From the NCBI RefSeq assembly GCF_038443705.2, contig NZ_CP151767.2:434001-498000 (forward strand): a stretch of 64,000 nt of DNA. Direction: 5' to 3'. Below the pieces are notes generated by a model. The model worked only from the letters and a program-made list of their open reading frames with translations, was not told the origin of the DNA and did not search any database. Source of the DNA: Yoonia sp. SS1-5 (GTDB lineage: Bacteria > Pseudomonadota > Alphaproteobacteria > Rhodobacterales > Rhodobacteraceae). Shown here piece after piece: positions 34,951 to 43,886 of the stretch. How positions within the stretch are numbered: the first letter of the stretch is position 1; every line of letters starts with the position of its first letter. The position numbers were made by a program, and so were the translations under genes.

Positions 34951-37272
34951 ATGTCGGCACATGCCCTTCCTCCTCTTGATGAACCTAACGCCGGTCGGCT
35001 GACGATCCATTACGCGCCGACTGCGGATACCGATGTGGTCGAAAATCCGCCCCGCTTCTCGTGGATCCCCGTGGTCGATGACGGCGCGCGCTACGTGCTG
35101 CGTATCTCGTCCGACCCGGATTTCCCAAAGGGGCAGACACAGGTTTTTGAAAACCTGCCCTTCAACTTCTTCACCCCCGACGCGGTCCTCGCCCCCGGCA
35201 CCTATCATTGGTCTTACGCCACCTGGGATACCGAGAGGGGCACGCCAAACAGTGCGTGGGGCACATCGCGGTCCTTCACCGTCGCGGCTGATTTGCCAGA
35301 AACGCCGGTGGCCCTGCGCGACACCCGCTTGGCGCATGTCACCACGAGCCACCCGCGTTTGTGGATGACCACTGACCGCCTGGGCGATTTCAAGGCGGCC
35401 GTCAACGCCGACCCAACCCACTGCAGCTGGTCCAGTTTCTATGAAAAATCTGTCCTGCCCTGGATGGACCGCGACGTGATGCCAGAGCCTGCAGGCTACC
35501 CCAACCACCAACGCACAGCCCCGGTCTGGCGCCAGACATATATCGACCTGCAAGAGATGTGGTATGCGATCCGTCACCTTGCCATTGGCGGCAAGGTCAC
35601 GGACAACGCCGACATGACCGCCCGTGCGAAAGAGTGGCTGCTGGAGGCCGCAAGCTGGGACCCCATGGGCGTGACATCCCGCGCATATACGGATGAATGG
35701 GCCTACCGCGTCTGCAACGCGCTGGCATGGGGCTATGACTGGCTTTTTGACGATCTGTCAGAAGCAGAACGCGAAACAGTCCGCGCGGCCTTGCTTGCCC
35801 GGACCCGCGACATCGCTGAACACGCCATAGATAACGCCAAGATCCACCTCTTTCCCTATGACAGCCACGCTGTGCGCTCTGTGTCACTGTGCCTTGTGCC
35901 ATGCTGCATCGCCTTGCTGGGCGATGACGGGGACGACGAGGCCCGCGACTGGCTTAACTATTCCATCGAATTTCTGATGACGGTGTATTCACCCTGGGGG
36001 GATGCAGACGGTGGCTGGGCCGAGGGCACCAACTACTGGATGATGGGCATCGCATATCTGATCGACGCGGCCAACCGTCTGAAATCCTACACCGGCATTG
36101 ACCTCTACCAGCGGCCCTTCCTGCAAAACACCGGGGATTTTCCGCTGTTCTGCAAGGCCCCCAACACGCGCCGCGCCACCTTTGGCGATGACAGCACGCA
36201 GGGCGAGCTGGCCGGCATCAAAACCGGCCTCAACCTGCGTCAATTTGCGGGCGTCACCGGCAAGGGTGAATATCAGTGGTACTGCGACGAAAACCTGGCC
36301 ACCAATCCGGGCACTGAAGGCGCGTTCTACAATTGGGGCTGGTGGGATACCAATTTCGATGAACTCGTCTATCGCACTGATTTCCCGGTCATCGAGGCGA
36401 CACCACCCGAAGGCGGGCTGCGCCATTTCAAGGGGATCGGATGGGTTGGTGTTCAACACGCCATGGAAGATCCGGACAACCACATCCAGTTCGTTTTCAA
36501 GTCTTCCCGCTTCGGGTCTGTCAGCCACAGCCACGGCGACCAGAACGCACTCTGCATGGCCGCCTATGGCGAGGACATGGCGATCCAGTCAGGCTATTAC
36601 GTTGCCTTCAATTCGTCGATGCACCGCAACTGGCGCAGGCAGACACGATCCAAGAACGCGATCCTGATCAACGGCAAGGGGCAATACGCGGAAAAGGACA
36701 AAGCCAAGGCGCTCGCCGCCACCGGCAAAATCCTCGCCGCCGAACAGCGGGATGACCACATCTACATCGCGGGCGACGCGACAAAAGCCTATCAAAGCCT
36801 GTCGCCCGAAGTGACGCTGGCCGAACGCGAAATCTACTTCGTTCGCAATTCTTACTTCGTGATCGTCGACAAGGTCGACGCATCAGATCCTGTCACGGTC
36901 GAATGGCTGCTGCACGCCAACGAACCGTTCGAGCTTGGCAAATCCTCGTTCCGCAACACCCAGCAACGTGCGGGATTCTACGGCCAGGTTGTCTGGTCCG
37001 AAGGCGGCAAACCCACGATCACGCAAAAGACAGAATTCACTGACGTGGATCCAGAGGACTACAAAGGCTTGCACGTCAGCACCTGCCTGACCGCGCAATA
37101 CCCTGCGGCCACGCGCCACCGGATCGCGACACTGCTTGTCCCCTACCGGTTGGACGCCCCCAAGCGCATCTTCAACTTCATGGATGACCAGGGCTATGAC
37201 GCCGACCTTTATTTCACCGATCCGGACGAGAACACGTTCAAGATCGTAATGAAGAAACTCGCCAACACATAA
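34951..37272 (+). CDS. PL15-type exolytic oligoalginate lyase (heparinase II/III-like)
   Basis: A 773-residue protein, nearly the length of Atu3025 (PL15 exo-oligoalginate lyase, 776). It has an N-terminal beta domain (about 1-125), an alpha/alpha barrel (about 130-480) and a C-terminal beta-sandwich (heparinase II/III-like). The candidate catalytic pair is His 306 (FPYDSHAVRS) and Tyr 362 (WAEGTNYW), close to His 311/Tyr 365 of Atu3025. There is no signal peptide, so it acts on imported fragments in the cytoplasm and would release unsaturated uronate monomers, which give DEH. Other acidic glycans remain possible. Confidence 0.8.
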   Translation: MSAHALPPLDEPNAGRLTIHYAPTADTDVVENPPRFSWIPVVDDGARYVLRISSDPDFPKGQTQVFENLPFNFFTPDAVLAPGTYHWSYATWDTERGTPNSAWGTSRSFTVAADLPETPVALRDTRLAHVTTSHPRLWMTTDRLGDFKAAVNADPTHCSWSSFYEKSVLPWMDRDVMPEPAGYPNHQRTAPVWRQTYIDLQEMWYAIRHLAIGGKVTDNADMTARAKEWLLEAASWDPMGVTSRAYTDEWAYRVCNALAWGYDWLFDDLSEAERETVRAALLARTRDIAEHAIDNAKIHLFPYDSHAVRSVSLCLVPCCIALLGDDGDDEARDWLNYSIEFLMTVYSPWGDADGGWAEGTNYWMMGIAYLIDAANRLKSYTGIDLYQRPFLQNTGDFPLFCKAPNTRRATFGDDSTQGELAGIKTGLNLRQFAGVTGKGEYQWYCDENLATNPGTEGAFYNWGWWDTNFDELVYRTDFPVIEATPPEGGLRHFKGIGWVGVQHAMEDPDNHIQFVFKSSRFGSVSHSHGDQNALCMAAYGEDMAIQSGYYVAFNSSMHRNWRRQTRSKNAILINGKGQYAEKDKAKALAATGKILAAEQRDDHIYIAGDATKAYQSLSPEVTLAEREIYFVRNSYFVIVDKVDASDPVTVEWLLHANEPFELGKSSFRNTQQRAGFYGQVVWSEGGKPTITQKTEFTDVDPEDYKGLHVSTCLTAQYPAATRHRIATLLVPYRLDAPKRIFNFMDDQGYDADLYFTDPDENTFKIVMKKLANT

Positions 37273-37289
37273 AGATTGAGGAGCCGCCA

Positions 37290-37622
37290 ATGACCGTTCA
37301 AAACTACTTTCCCAGCAGCGATGGCACGTTGGAAACCGTGGCCGAGGGCCTGTCGCGCAAGATCACCGCCTATAATGACAACCTCATGGTGGTCGAGGTG
37401 CATTTTGAAGCAGGCGTAAACGCGCCCCTGCATAACCACCCGCACGAGCAGATCACCTATGTGATGTCAGGCAAGTTCGAATTCACCGTGGGCGAAAACA
37501 CCTATGTCGTCGGGGCTGGTGACAGCCTCTACAAACAACCCAACATCGAACACGGAGCGACCTGCCTGGAAAGCGGGATGTTGCTTGATGTCTTCACACC
37601 GCATCGCGAAGATTTTGTTTGA
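37290..37622 (+). CDS. kdgF: KdgF-type cupin (unsaturated uronate to DEH/DK conversion)
   Basis: A 110-residue single-domain cupin. Metal site His 48, His 50, Gln 54 and His 88 (PLHNHPHEQ and IEHGA) matches KdgF, which speeds opening of the 4,5-unsaturated uronate released by lyases to the linear keto form (DEH or DKI). It lies 17 bases after the lyase gene, as expected for the next step. Other small cupins share the fold, so function rests on context and motif. Confidence 0.85.
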   Translation: MTVQNYFPSSDGTLETVAEGLSRKITAYNDNLMVVEVHFEAGVNAPLHNHPHEQITYVMSGKFEFTVGENTYVVGAGDSLYKQPNIEHGATCLESGMLLDVFTPHREDFV

Positions 37623-37658
37623 TCGCGCGCATCGAAACCAATTGACGAAGGAATAACC

Positions 37659-38540
37659 ATGACCAAACCCACAATCGGTTTCATTGGCCTCGGCCTTATG
37701 GGCGACCCAATGGCGGAGAACCTGCAAAACAGAGGGTTCGCGTTGGTTGTTTTCGGTCGCAAGAGATCCGCGATCGACACCGTCCTGGCGCGTGGCAACG
37801 CAACCGAGGCCCAAACCCCGCGAGAACTGGCAGAACGCTGCGACATCGTCATGTTGTGCGTCACCACGTCGGAGGCGGTCGAGTCCCTGATTTACGGTGA
37901 TGATGGTGTCCTTGCAGGCATCAAAGAGGGGGCGGTCGTCATTGACTTTGGAACCTCCATCCCCGCCTCGACCCGCAAAATCGGCGCTGATCTGGCTGCA
38001 AAAGGGGCCGGCATGATCGACGCGCCACTCGGACGGTCACCGACGCATGCCAAAGAGGGATTGCTGAACATCATGGCCGCAGGGGATCAGACGGTCTTTG
38101 AGAAGGTCAAACCGGTGCTAGAGGAACAAGGCGAAAACGTCTTTTACCTCGGCGGCCTTGGGGCCGGTCACACGACCAAACTGATCAACAACTTCATGAG
38201 CATGACCACCGCCTGTGTCATGAGCCAGGCCTTTGCGATGGCTGACCGGACCGGGATCGACAGGGGCCTTTTGTACGACATCATGTCGGCGGGACCCTCA
38301 AACTCTCCGATGATGGGGTTTTGCAAAAACTACGCCGTTGATGGTGTCAGCGATCTCGGCTTCTCGATCCACAACGCCAATAAGGATTTGGGATACTTCC
38401 TGAAATTTGCGGAGGATCTCGGTACACGTGCCGAGATTGCCGAGGGCACGTCAAATAACCTTTCGGCGGCTGTAGCGGCGGGCCTGGGTGACGGGAATGT
38501 CCCCGAGATTTTCAATTACTTCATGACACTTGAGCGTTAG
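37659..38540 (+). CDS. NAD(P)-dependent oxidoreductase, 3-hydroxyisobutyrate dehydrogenase family (candidate DEH reductase)
   Basis: A 293-residue beta-hydroxyacid dehydrogenase: Rossmann motif GLGLMG at 10-15, the substrate motif DAPLGRSPTHAKEG near 121 and catalytic Lys 174 in GHTTKLINN. Family members reduce tartronate semialdehyde or DEH; a DEH reductase of this family is known from alginate-degrading Vibrio. Here it may reduce DEH to KDG. The motif Arg in FGRKRS after beta-2 suggests NADP(H) preference. An alternative is tartronate-semialdehyde reduction. Confidence 0.8.
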   Translation: MTKPTIGFIGLGLMGDPMAENLQNRGFALVVFGRKRSAIDTVLARGNATEAQTPRELAERCDIVMLCVTTSEAVESLIYGDDGVLAGIKEGAVVIDFGTSIPASTRKIGADLAAKGAGMIDAPLGRSPTHAKEGLLNIMAAGDQTVFEKVKPVLEEQGENVFYLGGLGAGHTTKLINNFMSMTTACVMSQAFAMADRTGIDRGLLYDIMSAGPSNSPMMGFCKNYAVDGVSDLGFSIHNANKDLGYFLKFAEDLGTRAEIAEGTSNNLSAAVAAGLGDGNVPEIFNYFMTLER

Positions 38541-38575
38541 GCGCAATCACTCAAAGTCGCAATCGGGGGGAAGCA

Positions 38576-39319
38576 ATGAAACTTGCAGGAAAAACAGCCA
38601 TCATCACCGGCGGCGGCCGCGACATCGGCGCGGCGGTGGCCATAACGCTCGCACGGGAGGGTGCAGCGGTGGCCATCAGCTACTTTGAAAGCTCTAACGG
38701 GGCGGACAGCGTCGTGGCTGATATCGAGGCGGAGGGCGGCAAGGCTCTGGCTGTCCAAGCGGACCTGAACACACAACAGGGGGTCGACAGTTTGGTCGGC
38801 GCAACCATTGAAGCATATGGCGGCGTCGACGTGTTGGTGAACAACGCCGGCGGATTGGTGGCACGCAAGACCATCGCCGAGATGGATCTTGACCATTGGA
38901 ACACGGTAATGACGCTGAACCTGACATCGACCTTCATGATGACCAAGGCGTGCCTGGCCCATATGGCAAGCGGCGCAATCGTCAACATCGCAAGCCAGGC
39001 CGGACGCGACGGCGGTGGTCCTGGTGCGGTGCCCTATGCCACATCCAAAGGGGCGGTGATGACGATGACACGAGGGTTGGCGAAAGAACTTGGTCCCAAA
39101 ATCCGCGTCAATGCGTTATGTCCCGGCATGATCGACACTGACTTTCACAACATCCATACGCCGGACGCCGGACGTCGCGGGTTCGAGGCAAATGCCCCCC
39201 TGAAACGTCAGGGCCATGTGAACGATGCTGCAAATCTTGTCTTGTTCCTCGCATGTGACGATAGCGCGTTCATGACGGGCACGAATATCGACATCAACGG
39301 CGGGATGCTGTTTTCGTAG
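38576..39319 (+). CDS. Short-chain dehydrogenase/reductase (candidate DEH reductase, A1-R-like)
   Basis: A 247-residue classical SDR: TGGGRDIG at 11-18, NNAG near 89, catalytic Ser 140, Tyr 154 and Lys 158. The sequence YFESSNG after beta-2 lacks a clear Asp, so cofactor choice is open. DEH reductases of Sphingomonas A1 belong to this family, so this is an alternative to the neighbour for making KDG; the two may use different cofactors. Last gene of the operon, followed by a terminator. Confidence 0.8.
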   Translation: MKLAGKTAIITGGGRDIGAAVAITLAREGAAVAISYFESSNGADSVVADIEAEGGKALAVQADLNTQQGVDSLVGATIEAYGGVDVLVNNAGGLVARKTIAEMDLDHWNTVMTLNLTSTFMMTKACLAHMASGAIVNIASQAGRDGGGPGAVPYATSKGAVMTMTRGLAKELGPKIRVNALCPGMIDTDFHNIHTPDAGRRGFEANAPLKRQGHVNDAANLVLFLACDDSAFMTGTNIDINGGMLFS

Positions 39320-39388
39320 GGTAAGCGGCCCGGAGCAGGGGCTGGGTCAGAGAAGCCCGAGAAGACAAGTGTCTACAGCAAGTACAAA

Positions 39389-39421
39389 GGTCGGCTTTCG
39401 GCGCGACTAGCCGGTCTTTTT
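39389..39421 (+). terminator. Terminator after the alginate-type operon
   Basis: Arms GGTCGGCT (39389-39396) and AGCCGGTC (39409-39416) form an 8-bp stem with two G-T pairs, a 12-base loop, then TTTTT. It ends the plus-strand ABC/lyase/kdgF/reductase operon. Confidence 0.55.
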
Positions 39422-39457
39422 GGGCAGTTTTCGCGCCGCCGAGGTACGTTCTTCGTA

Positions 39458-40033
39458 CTATTCCGCTGGCGACTTAACGGGTTCCCACCAGTGTCTTCGC
39501 AACCCCAGACGCAAGAACACTGTTTCCAAACGCTTCCAAAACCCGATGGTTTCGAGCAGTGGATTTACATGATCGGTCAATAGACAATAGTGGCTGTCTG
39601 ATCCCGGATTATGGTGAAAGGTGTGATGGTGGGTCGATTGAAACAGGCCGATCCGTTGTAGCGCCTTCACTGCGGATGTATTTTCTTCTGGGCGGGTATG
39701 AGACCAGCGGTGAATGACGTTTGTCAGAAAACCAAACAGGCATGCGGAAGCAATTGTGAGGCTCATGAGGTCGATGGCCCAGAAAAACAGGCCCACACAT
39801 ACAACGGCCGTCCAGATGTAAAGGTGCGTAACGATGTTTGAAAGCTCAAAAACAAACATGTCTTCATCATGATGAAGATGGCTGGGCGCGATATAGTGCG
39901 GACCGATTATTGGCCATTCTGGGTGACCGTAATTGTCAACAAGCCAATGAAAGCAACCCGTTGCAAAATCAGCAAGCCAAAGCCCAATCAAGATAGACAT
40001 CAATATCCAAAGGGCTTCTCCAAACAGTTCCAT
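39458..40033 (-). CDS. CarF/PEDS1-like lipid desaturase (plasmanylethanolamine desaturase family)
   Basis: A 191-residue membrane protein with about four hydrophobic segments and many family His residues: 29 (GCFHWLVDNYG), 52-55 (SHLHHDEDM), 108 and 112 (HRWSH), 135-141 (THHHTFHHNPGSDSHY) and 155. These match the lipid-desaturase domain shared by Myxococcus CarF and human TMEM189, which introduce the vinyl-ether bond of plasmalogens. It is shorter than CarF (about 280 residues). Neighbours give no lipid context, so activity is inferred by family. Confidence 0.82.
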   Translation of the reverse strand: MELFGEALWILMSILIGLWLADFATGCFHWLVDNYGHPEWPIIGPHYIAPSHLHHDEDMFVFELSNIVTHLYIWTAVVCVGLFFWAIDLMSLTIASACLFGFLTNVIHRWSHTRPEENTSAVKALQRIGLFQSTHHHTFHHNPGSDSHYCLLTDHVNPLLETIGFWKRLETVFLRLGLRRHWWEPVKSPAE

Positions 40034-40350
40034 CTAAATGACCTTTCTCGATAATCATGGTACGTAACACTGATCTTTTAGTTAGCGCGAGATAGCATCA
40101 AAAGGACGCAAAGCGTCGCACGAAGGGCAGGCCTGACACCGGTAGGCCCGCCTGAAATTGACTATCCGTGGGAAGCCGGCCTTGTGATTTTTAACGTACG
40201 CCTTGCCGTTTGTCTGATGGCGTGTTTTTCGTTGCCTTGCCCCAACACCACGCCAACGGGATACCTTTCATCACACGCGTTGCGTGCGGGGGCGCGACCC
40301 GGGCGGGCACAAATTCACAATTGTGTCGGCGTCCTTCCGGCGCCTTGATC
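40034..40350. other. Intergenic region of 317 bases
   Basis: Lies between the CarF-like gene (reading left) and the 3' end of gnd. It holds the CarF-like promoter region near 40034-40110 and an imperfect hairpin (GGC-A-GGCCT 40126-40134 / AGGCC-C-GCC 40144-40152). Short open frames exist but none has a start signal or a recognisable product. Confidence 0.4.
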
Positions 40351-41751
40351 TTAGCTGCCCCAGGGACCGTGATGACCCTCACCCCCATCGACACGCGCAA
40401 AGCCGTGAGCCCCAAAGAAATCCCGTTGCCCCTGGATCATGTTCGCGGTGCCGCGGGCGGTCCGCATGGCGTCGAAATATGCAAGCCCCGATGACAGCGC
40501 AGGCAGGGCGATCCCGTGCAGCGCGGCTTGCGCCACGACCTGTCGCAGTTGCCCATGCCTTTCTTTCAGCAGCGTCGCAAAGGCTGGTGCATGCATCAGA
40601 TTGCCATCCGGATCAGCCGCCAGTGCATCAGCCATATCATCAAGCATCGCTGACCGAATGATGCAGCCGGCCCGCCAAACCTTGGCAATTTCAGGCAAGG
40701 GCAGGGCCCATCCAAATTGCGCGGACGCCTTGGCGATCATGCCAAAGCCTTGAGCGTAGCACAGGATCTTACCAGCGATCAGCGCACCTTCCAGTGTTTC
40801 GATGGACAGCGTGTCATGCGGCATGTGGTGCGGCCCGGTTCCAAAGAGCGTCTCGCCCGCGGCGCGCAGATCCCGTTGTGATGACAGGTTGCGCGCGACG
40901 ACGGCGGCCTCGATCGCGGGGATGGGGGCGGCCAGATGCTGTGCCTCGATTGCGGTCCAGCGGCCTGTTCCCTTTTGCCCCGCCGCGTCGACGATCACAT
41001 CAAGCATAGGGGCATCTGTCTGCGGGTCCGTGGCGGCGGCGACTTTGCCTGATATCTCAATCAGGTAGGATTGCAGCGGGCCCTTGTCCCAGGCGGCAAA
41101 TATCGCGGCGATTTTGCCGTGATCAAGGCCCAGCCCATCGCGCATGATCCCGTAAGTTTCTGCAATCATTTGCATATCGGCATATTCAATCCCGTTATGG
41201 ACGGCCTTTACGAAATGCCCGGCACCTTCCTGCCCCATCCAGGTGGCACATGCGGTGCCGTCGTAATCTGCAGCAATGGCTGTCAGAATATGGGCGACCC
41301 GGTCCCAATGCTGGCGCTGCCCGCCACCCATGATAGAGGGGCCAAATCGCGCGCCTTCTTCGCCGCCGGACACGCCAATCCCCAAAAATGGCTTATCGCC
41401 GGCCTCTTGCGCGCGCCGGTTTGTGTCGTGGAAATTCGCGTTTCCGGCATCAATGATCAGATCATCATCATCCAGCAAGGGCCGGAGTGCCGCAATCTGT
41501 TCGTCCACCGCAGCACCCGCAGGCACCATCAGGATAATCGCCCGCGGTTTTGCAATCGCGGCCACCAATTGTTCCAGCGTTTCGGTTGGGGTGATCCTGG
41601 CGGCCAGTTCACCCGCATCATTGTGAAACGCCTTTGTTGTGGCCGCCGTCCGGTTCCACACGGCGATGTCAAAACCGTTATCGGCAATATTCAAGGCAAG
41701 TGCCGCACCCATTGTGCCAAGACCAATCAAACCGATTTCTGCGTTGCTCAT
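40351..41751 (-). CDS. gnd: 6-phosphogluconate dehydrogenase, decarboxylating
   Basis: Oxidises and decarboxylates 6-phosphogluconate to ribulose 5-phosphate (pentose phosphate pathway). At 466 residues it has the classical long form. GLGTMG near 9, the segment GSPSGGEEGAR-like GVSGGEEGARFGPSIMGGG near 130, and WDKGPLQSYLIEI near 263 identify it. ATG at 41751 follows AAGGA; the frame continues to 42036 but overlaps the next gene there. Last gene of a three-gene minus-strand unit. Confidence 0.94.
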   Translation of the reverse strand: MSNAEIGLIGLGTMGAALALNIADNGFDIAVWNRTAATTKAFHNDAGELAARITPTETLEQLVAAIAKPRAIILMVPAGAAVDEQIAALRPLLDDDDLIIDAGNANFHDTNRRAQEAGDKPFLGIGVSGGEEGARFGPSIMGGGQRQHWDRVAHILTAIAADYDGTACATWMGQEGAGHFVKAVHNGIEYADMQMIAETYGIMRDGLGLDHGKIAAIFAAWDKGPLQSYLIEISGKVAAATDPQTDAPMLDVIVDAAGQKGTGRWTAIEAQHLAAPIPAIEAAVVARNLSSQRDLRAAGETLFGTGPHHMPHDTLSIETLEGALIAGKILCYAQGFGMIAKASAQFGWALPLPEIAKVWRAGCIIRSAMLDDMADALAADPDGNLMHAPAFATLLKERHGQLRQVVAQAALHGIALPALSSGLAYFDAMRTARGTANMIQGQRDFFGAHGFARVDGGEGHHGPWGS

Positions 41752-41800
41752 GTTACTGTCCTTGCCTGTGTTTGGTTGATCGGTGGGAATGGCGCTGGTG

Positions 41801-42832
41801 TCAGTCATCTGCGGCCGGCGGCATGCCCTGCAATATGGGTTTAAGCGCCTTGAGCGCAGCGCGGGCCTGCCAACCCAGATGCTGAACATAAACCGCAGTC
41901 TGCGACATTGCCGGGCTTGCGTTGGGGCCACGCCACCGGCTTGTCTTGTAGTGCGCGGCCTCGGCGCTGGCCTGCGCGAATACAAGCTGTTCCAGCGCGC
42001 CACGCAACGGTGCGGCGCCGGCGAAATCCGGATCATATCCCATGATGGGGGCGGAAATCACGCCTGCCGCCTCGAAAACGCCGACCACACCAATCAGGTT
42101 TTCTGCGCCGTCACGCACGCCCTTGATCTTGAGCAGATCAATCTGGTGGGCCTGCGCCAGAAAACCGGGGGTGTAGCGCGGGGCAGGGGTGTCGGGGATC
42201 TGCGCATCAGCCATGGCCTGCAACATCGCGGCCCGGCTGAAATCATTGGCGCTGAATGTATGTGCGTCGACAAGATCGTGCCCCGCAATCACAGGCGCGC
42301 GGCGCTGTGATGGGACAGGTGTCACCCAGATGGGTTTGGTCGGCAGCAACGCAAACCCCGCAGCAGACAGGGCCGCCATCAGCGCATCATCTATCCCTGT
42401 GGTCAGCGACCGGATCATGATTGTCCGGGTCGGATGCGCGGCAATCAACGCATCACGCATGGCGGTGACCTGATCACCTTGCAAGGCAGGCGCGGGGTTG
42501 TCGGGAAAGAGCCAATTGTTGAACTGCACATGTTTGTCCAGCTTCGCCGCCTTCAGCAGTGGGCCGCGCCCTTTGCCCAACCCCTGGCGCAACCGGTCGG
42601 CCAGATGCAGATCCGCAGGTTCGGTCAGGGTCTGCGCCACAAGCTGCTGCAATGGGTTGCCGAGCCCGCTTTGATCAGCGTCGCTTGTGGTGATGGGGAA
42701 AACCTGCCCGTCAATGGTGATCTGATCCACATCCACCGCCGCATTTGCGATCAGATCTTTTGTGTCGCCGCGCTGAAAGATCGTCGCGAGCCGCTCGGCC
42801 AGGGTAGGGGATGTGGCGACGGATTGGCTCAT
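41801..42832 (-). CDS. Hypothetical protein between antiporter and gnd
   Basis: A 343-residue soluble protein that I do not recognise. The N-terminal part is helical and polar; two stretches (about 130-160 and 240-290, with 'LIGVVGVFEAAGVISAPIMGYD') look like GNAT/FemAB-type acyltransferase strands, but no acyl-CoA loop is clear. Start ATG follows AAGGT. It lies 49 bases before gnd and 82 after the antiporter gene on the same strand, so it is probably cotranscribed with them. Confidence 0.6.
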   Translation of the reverse strand: MSQSVATSPTLAERLATIFQRGDTKDLIANAAVDVDQITIDGQVFPITTSDADQSGLGNPLQQLVAQTLTEPADLHLADRLRQGLGKGRGPLLKAAKLDKHVQFNNWLFPDNPAPALQGDQVTAMRDALIAAHPTRTIMIRSLTTGIDDALMAALSAAGFALLPTKPIWVTPVPSQRRAPVIAGHDLVDAHTFSANDFSRAAMLQAMADAQIPDTPAPRYTPGFLAQAHQIDLLKIKGVRDGAENLIGVVGVFEAAGVISAPIMGYDPDFAGAAPLRGALEQLVFAQASAEAAHYKTSRWRGPNASPAMSQTAVYVQHLGWQARAALKALKPILQGMPPAADD

Positions 42833-42914
42833 CTTACCTTCTTTGTCTCGGGCACCGAAAATAGCCGCAGATTACAGGACGCACCATCAAAAACGATGCG
42901 TCCGCAATGCGTTA

Positions 42915-43886
42915 TCAAGCCATGAGTTGCGGCACAATATATTGCGCACCGACAAAGATAACATATCCGGCAACCATCAGCATGCCGACGGGCTTGGTGA
43001 TACGGCCAACAACCAGCATCCATGCGGCAAAACCGGCCGTAATAGCCACCGTGGCCCAGACCTGCACACCCATCAGTTCGGGCACGACATCGACGGGTTT
43101 GATCATCGCGGTCAGCGCCATGATCGACAGAATATTGAACGTGTTCGACCCAATGATATTGCCCAGGATCAACCCCACCGACCGTTTGCGCGCTGCCGCG
43201 ATACATGTGGACAGCTCTGGCAGCGAGGTTCCGAATGCGACCACTGTCAGGCCGATGATGGCCTCGGGCACCCCGATAATCGTCCCCGTCACGACCGCGC
43301 CCTTGACCAGCATTTCCGCCCCCAGCGCCAATGCGGCAAGACCACCCAGAAGGATCAGCAGCGCCATTCCCAGCGACGAGATACTGTCGTGATCCTCGTC
43401 TTCTTCTTCGAATTCCAGGCTATTGGTGAAATACTGATAGCAGACGAAGGCGGCCAGAATGCCGAACATCACCAGCCCCATCATGCTCGAGATCACGCCC
43501 GTATACATCGCAAAGACCAGGATCGCGGTGGCGACCAGCATCATCACGATATCCTTGAACAGGTCCTTTGCCTTGCCGTCCACCTGAAAGACGATCGCCG
43601 TCGCCCCCAGCACCAGCAGGATATTGGCAACATTGGACCCCAGCACATTCCCAAGCGATATCCCCGGAAACCCTTGGATGTTTGCATTTACCGACGCAAA
43701 AAGTTCCGGCACAGACGTTCCGAACGAAATGATCGTCGCCCCGATGAACAAGGGCGAAAGGCCAAAGCGCTTGGCCATAAAAACCGCCGCCTCAATCGTC
43801 CAGTCGCCACCTTTTATCAGCAGAAACAACCCAAAAAGGATCGCCCCTGCGGCCAGGACAAACAGGTCATATTGTGAAAGGTCCAA
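42915..43886 (-). CDS. Calcium/sodium antiporter (CaCA family, YrbG-like)
   Basis: A 323-residue membrane exchanger with two repeated halves, each bearing the alpha-repeat motif: 'FGTSVPELFASV' near 56 and 'FGTSLPELSTCI' near 218, each preceded by GxxxxS...G helix ends. These acidic sites bind Ca/Na. Probably exports Ca2+ in exchange for Na+; exact ions are by homology. The repeats are inverted in topology, as in this family. Confidence 0.88.
   Translation of the reverse strand: MDLSQYDLFVLAAGAILFGLFLLIKGGDWTIEAAVFMAKRFGLSPLFIGATIISFGTSVPELFASVNANIQGFPGISLGNVLGSNVANILLVLGATAIVFQVDGKAKDLFKDIVMMLVATAILVFAMYTGVISSMMGLVMFGILAAFVCYQYFTNSLEFEEEDEDHDSISSLGMALLILLGGLAALALGAEMLVKGAVVTGTIIGVPEAIIGLTVVAFGTSLPELSTCIAAARKRSVGLILGNIIGSNTFNILSIMALTAMIKPVDVVPELMGVQVWATVAITAGFAAWMLVVGRITKPVGMLMVAGYVIFVGAQYIVPQLMA

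Noticed and set aside
40191..40415. 74-residue frame on the minus strand in the gap before gnd
   Set aside because: No start signal or known family; it overlaps the 3' end of gnd and is likely chance.
41752..42036. N-terminal extension of gnd
   Set aside because: Would overlap the 3' end of the preceding gene; MSNAEIGLIGLGTMG with AAGGA upstream is the normal Gnd start.
42813..43877. 354-codon open frame antisense to the Ca/Na antiporter
   Set aside because: Composition (His, Asp, Arg, Gln) typical of antisense shadow; the opposite strand encodes both FGTSxPE motifs.
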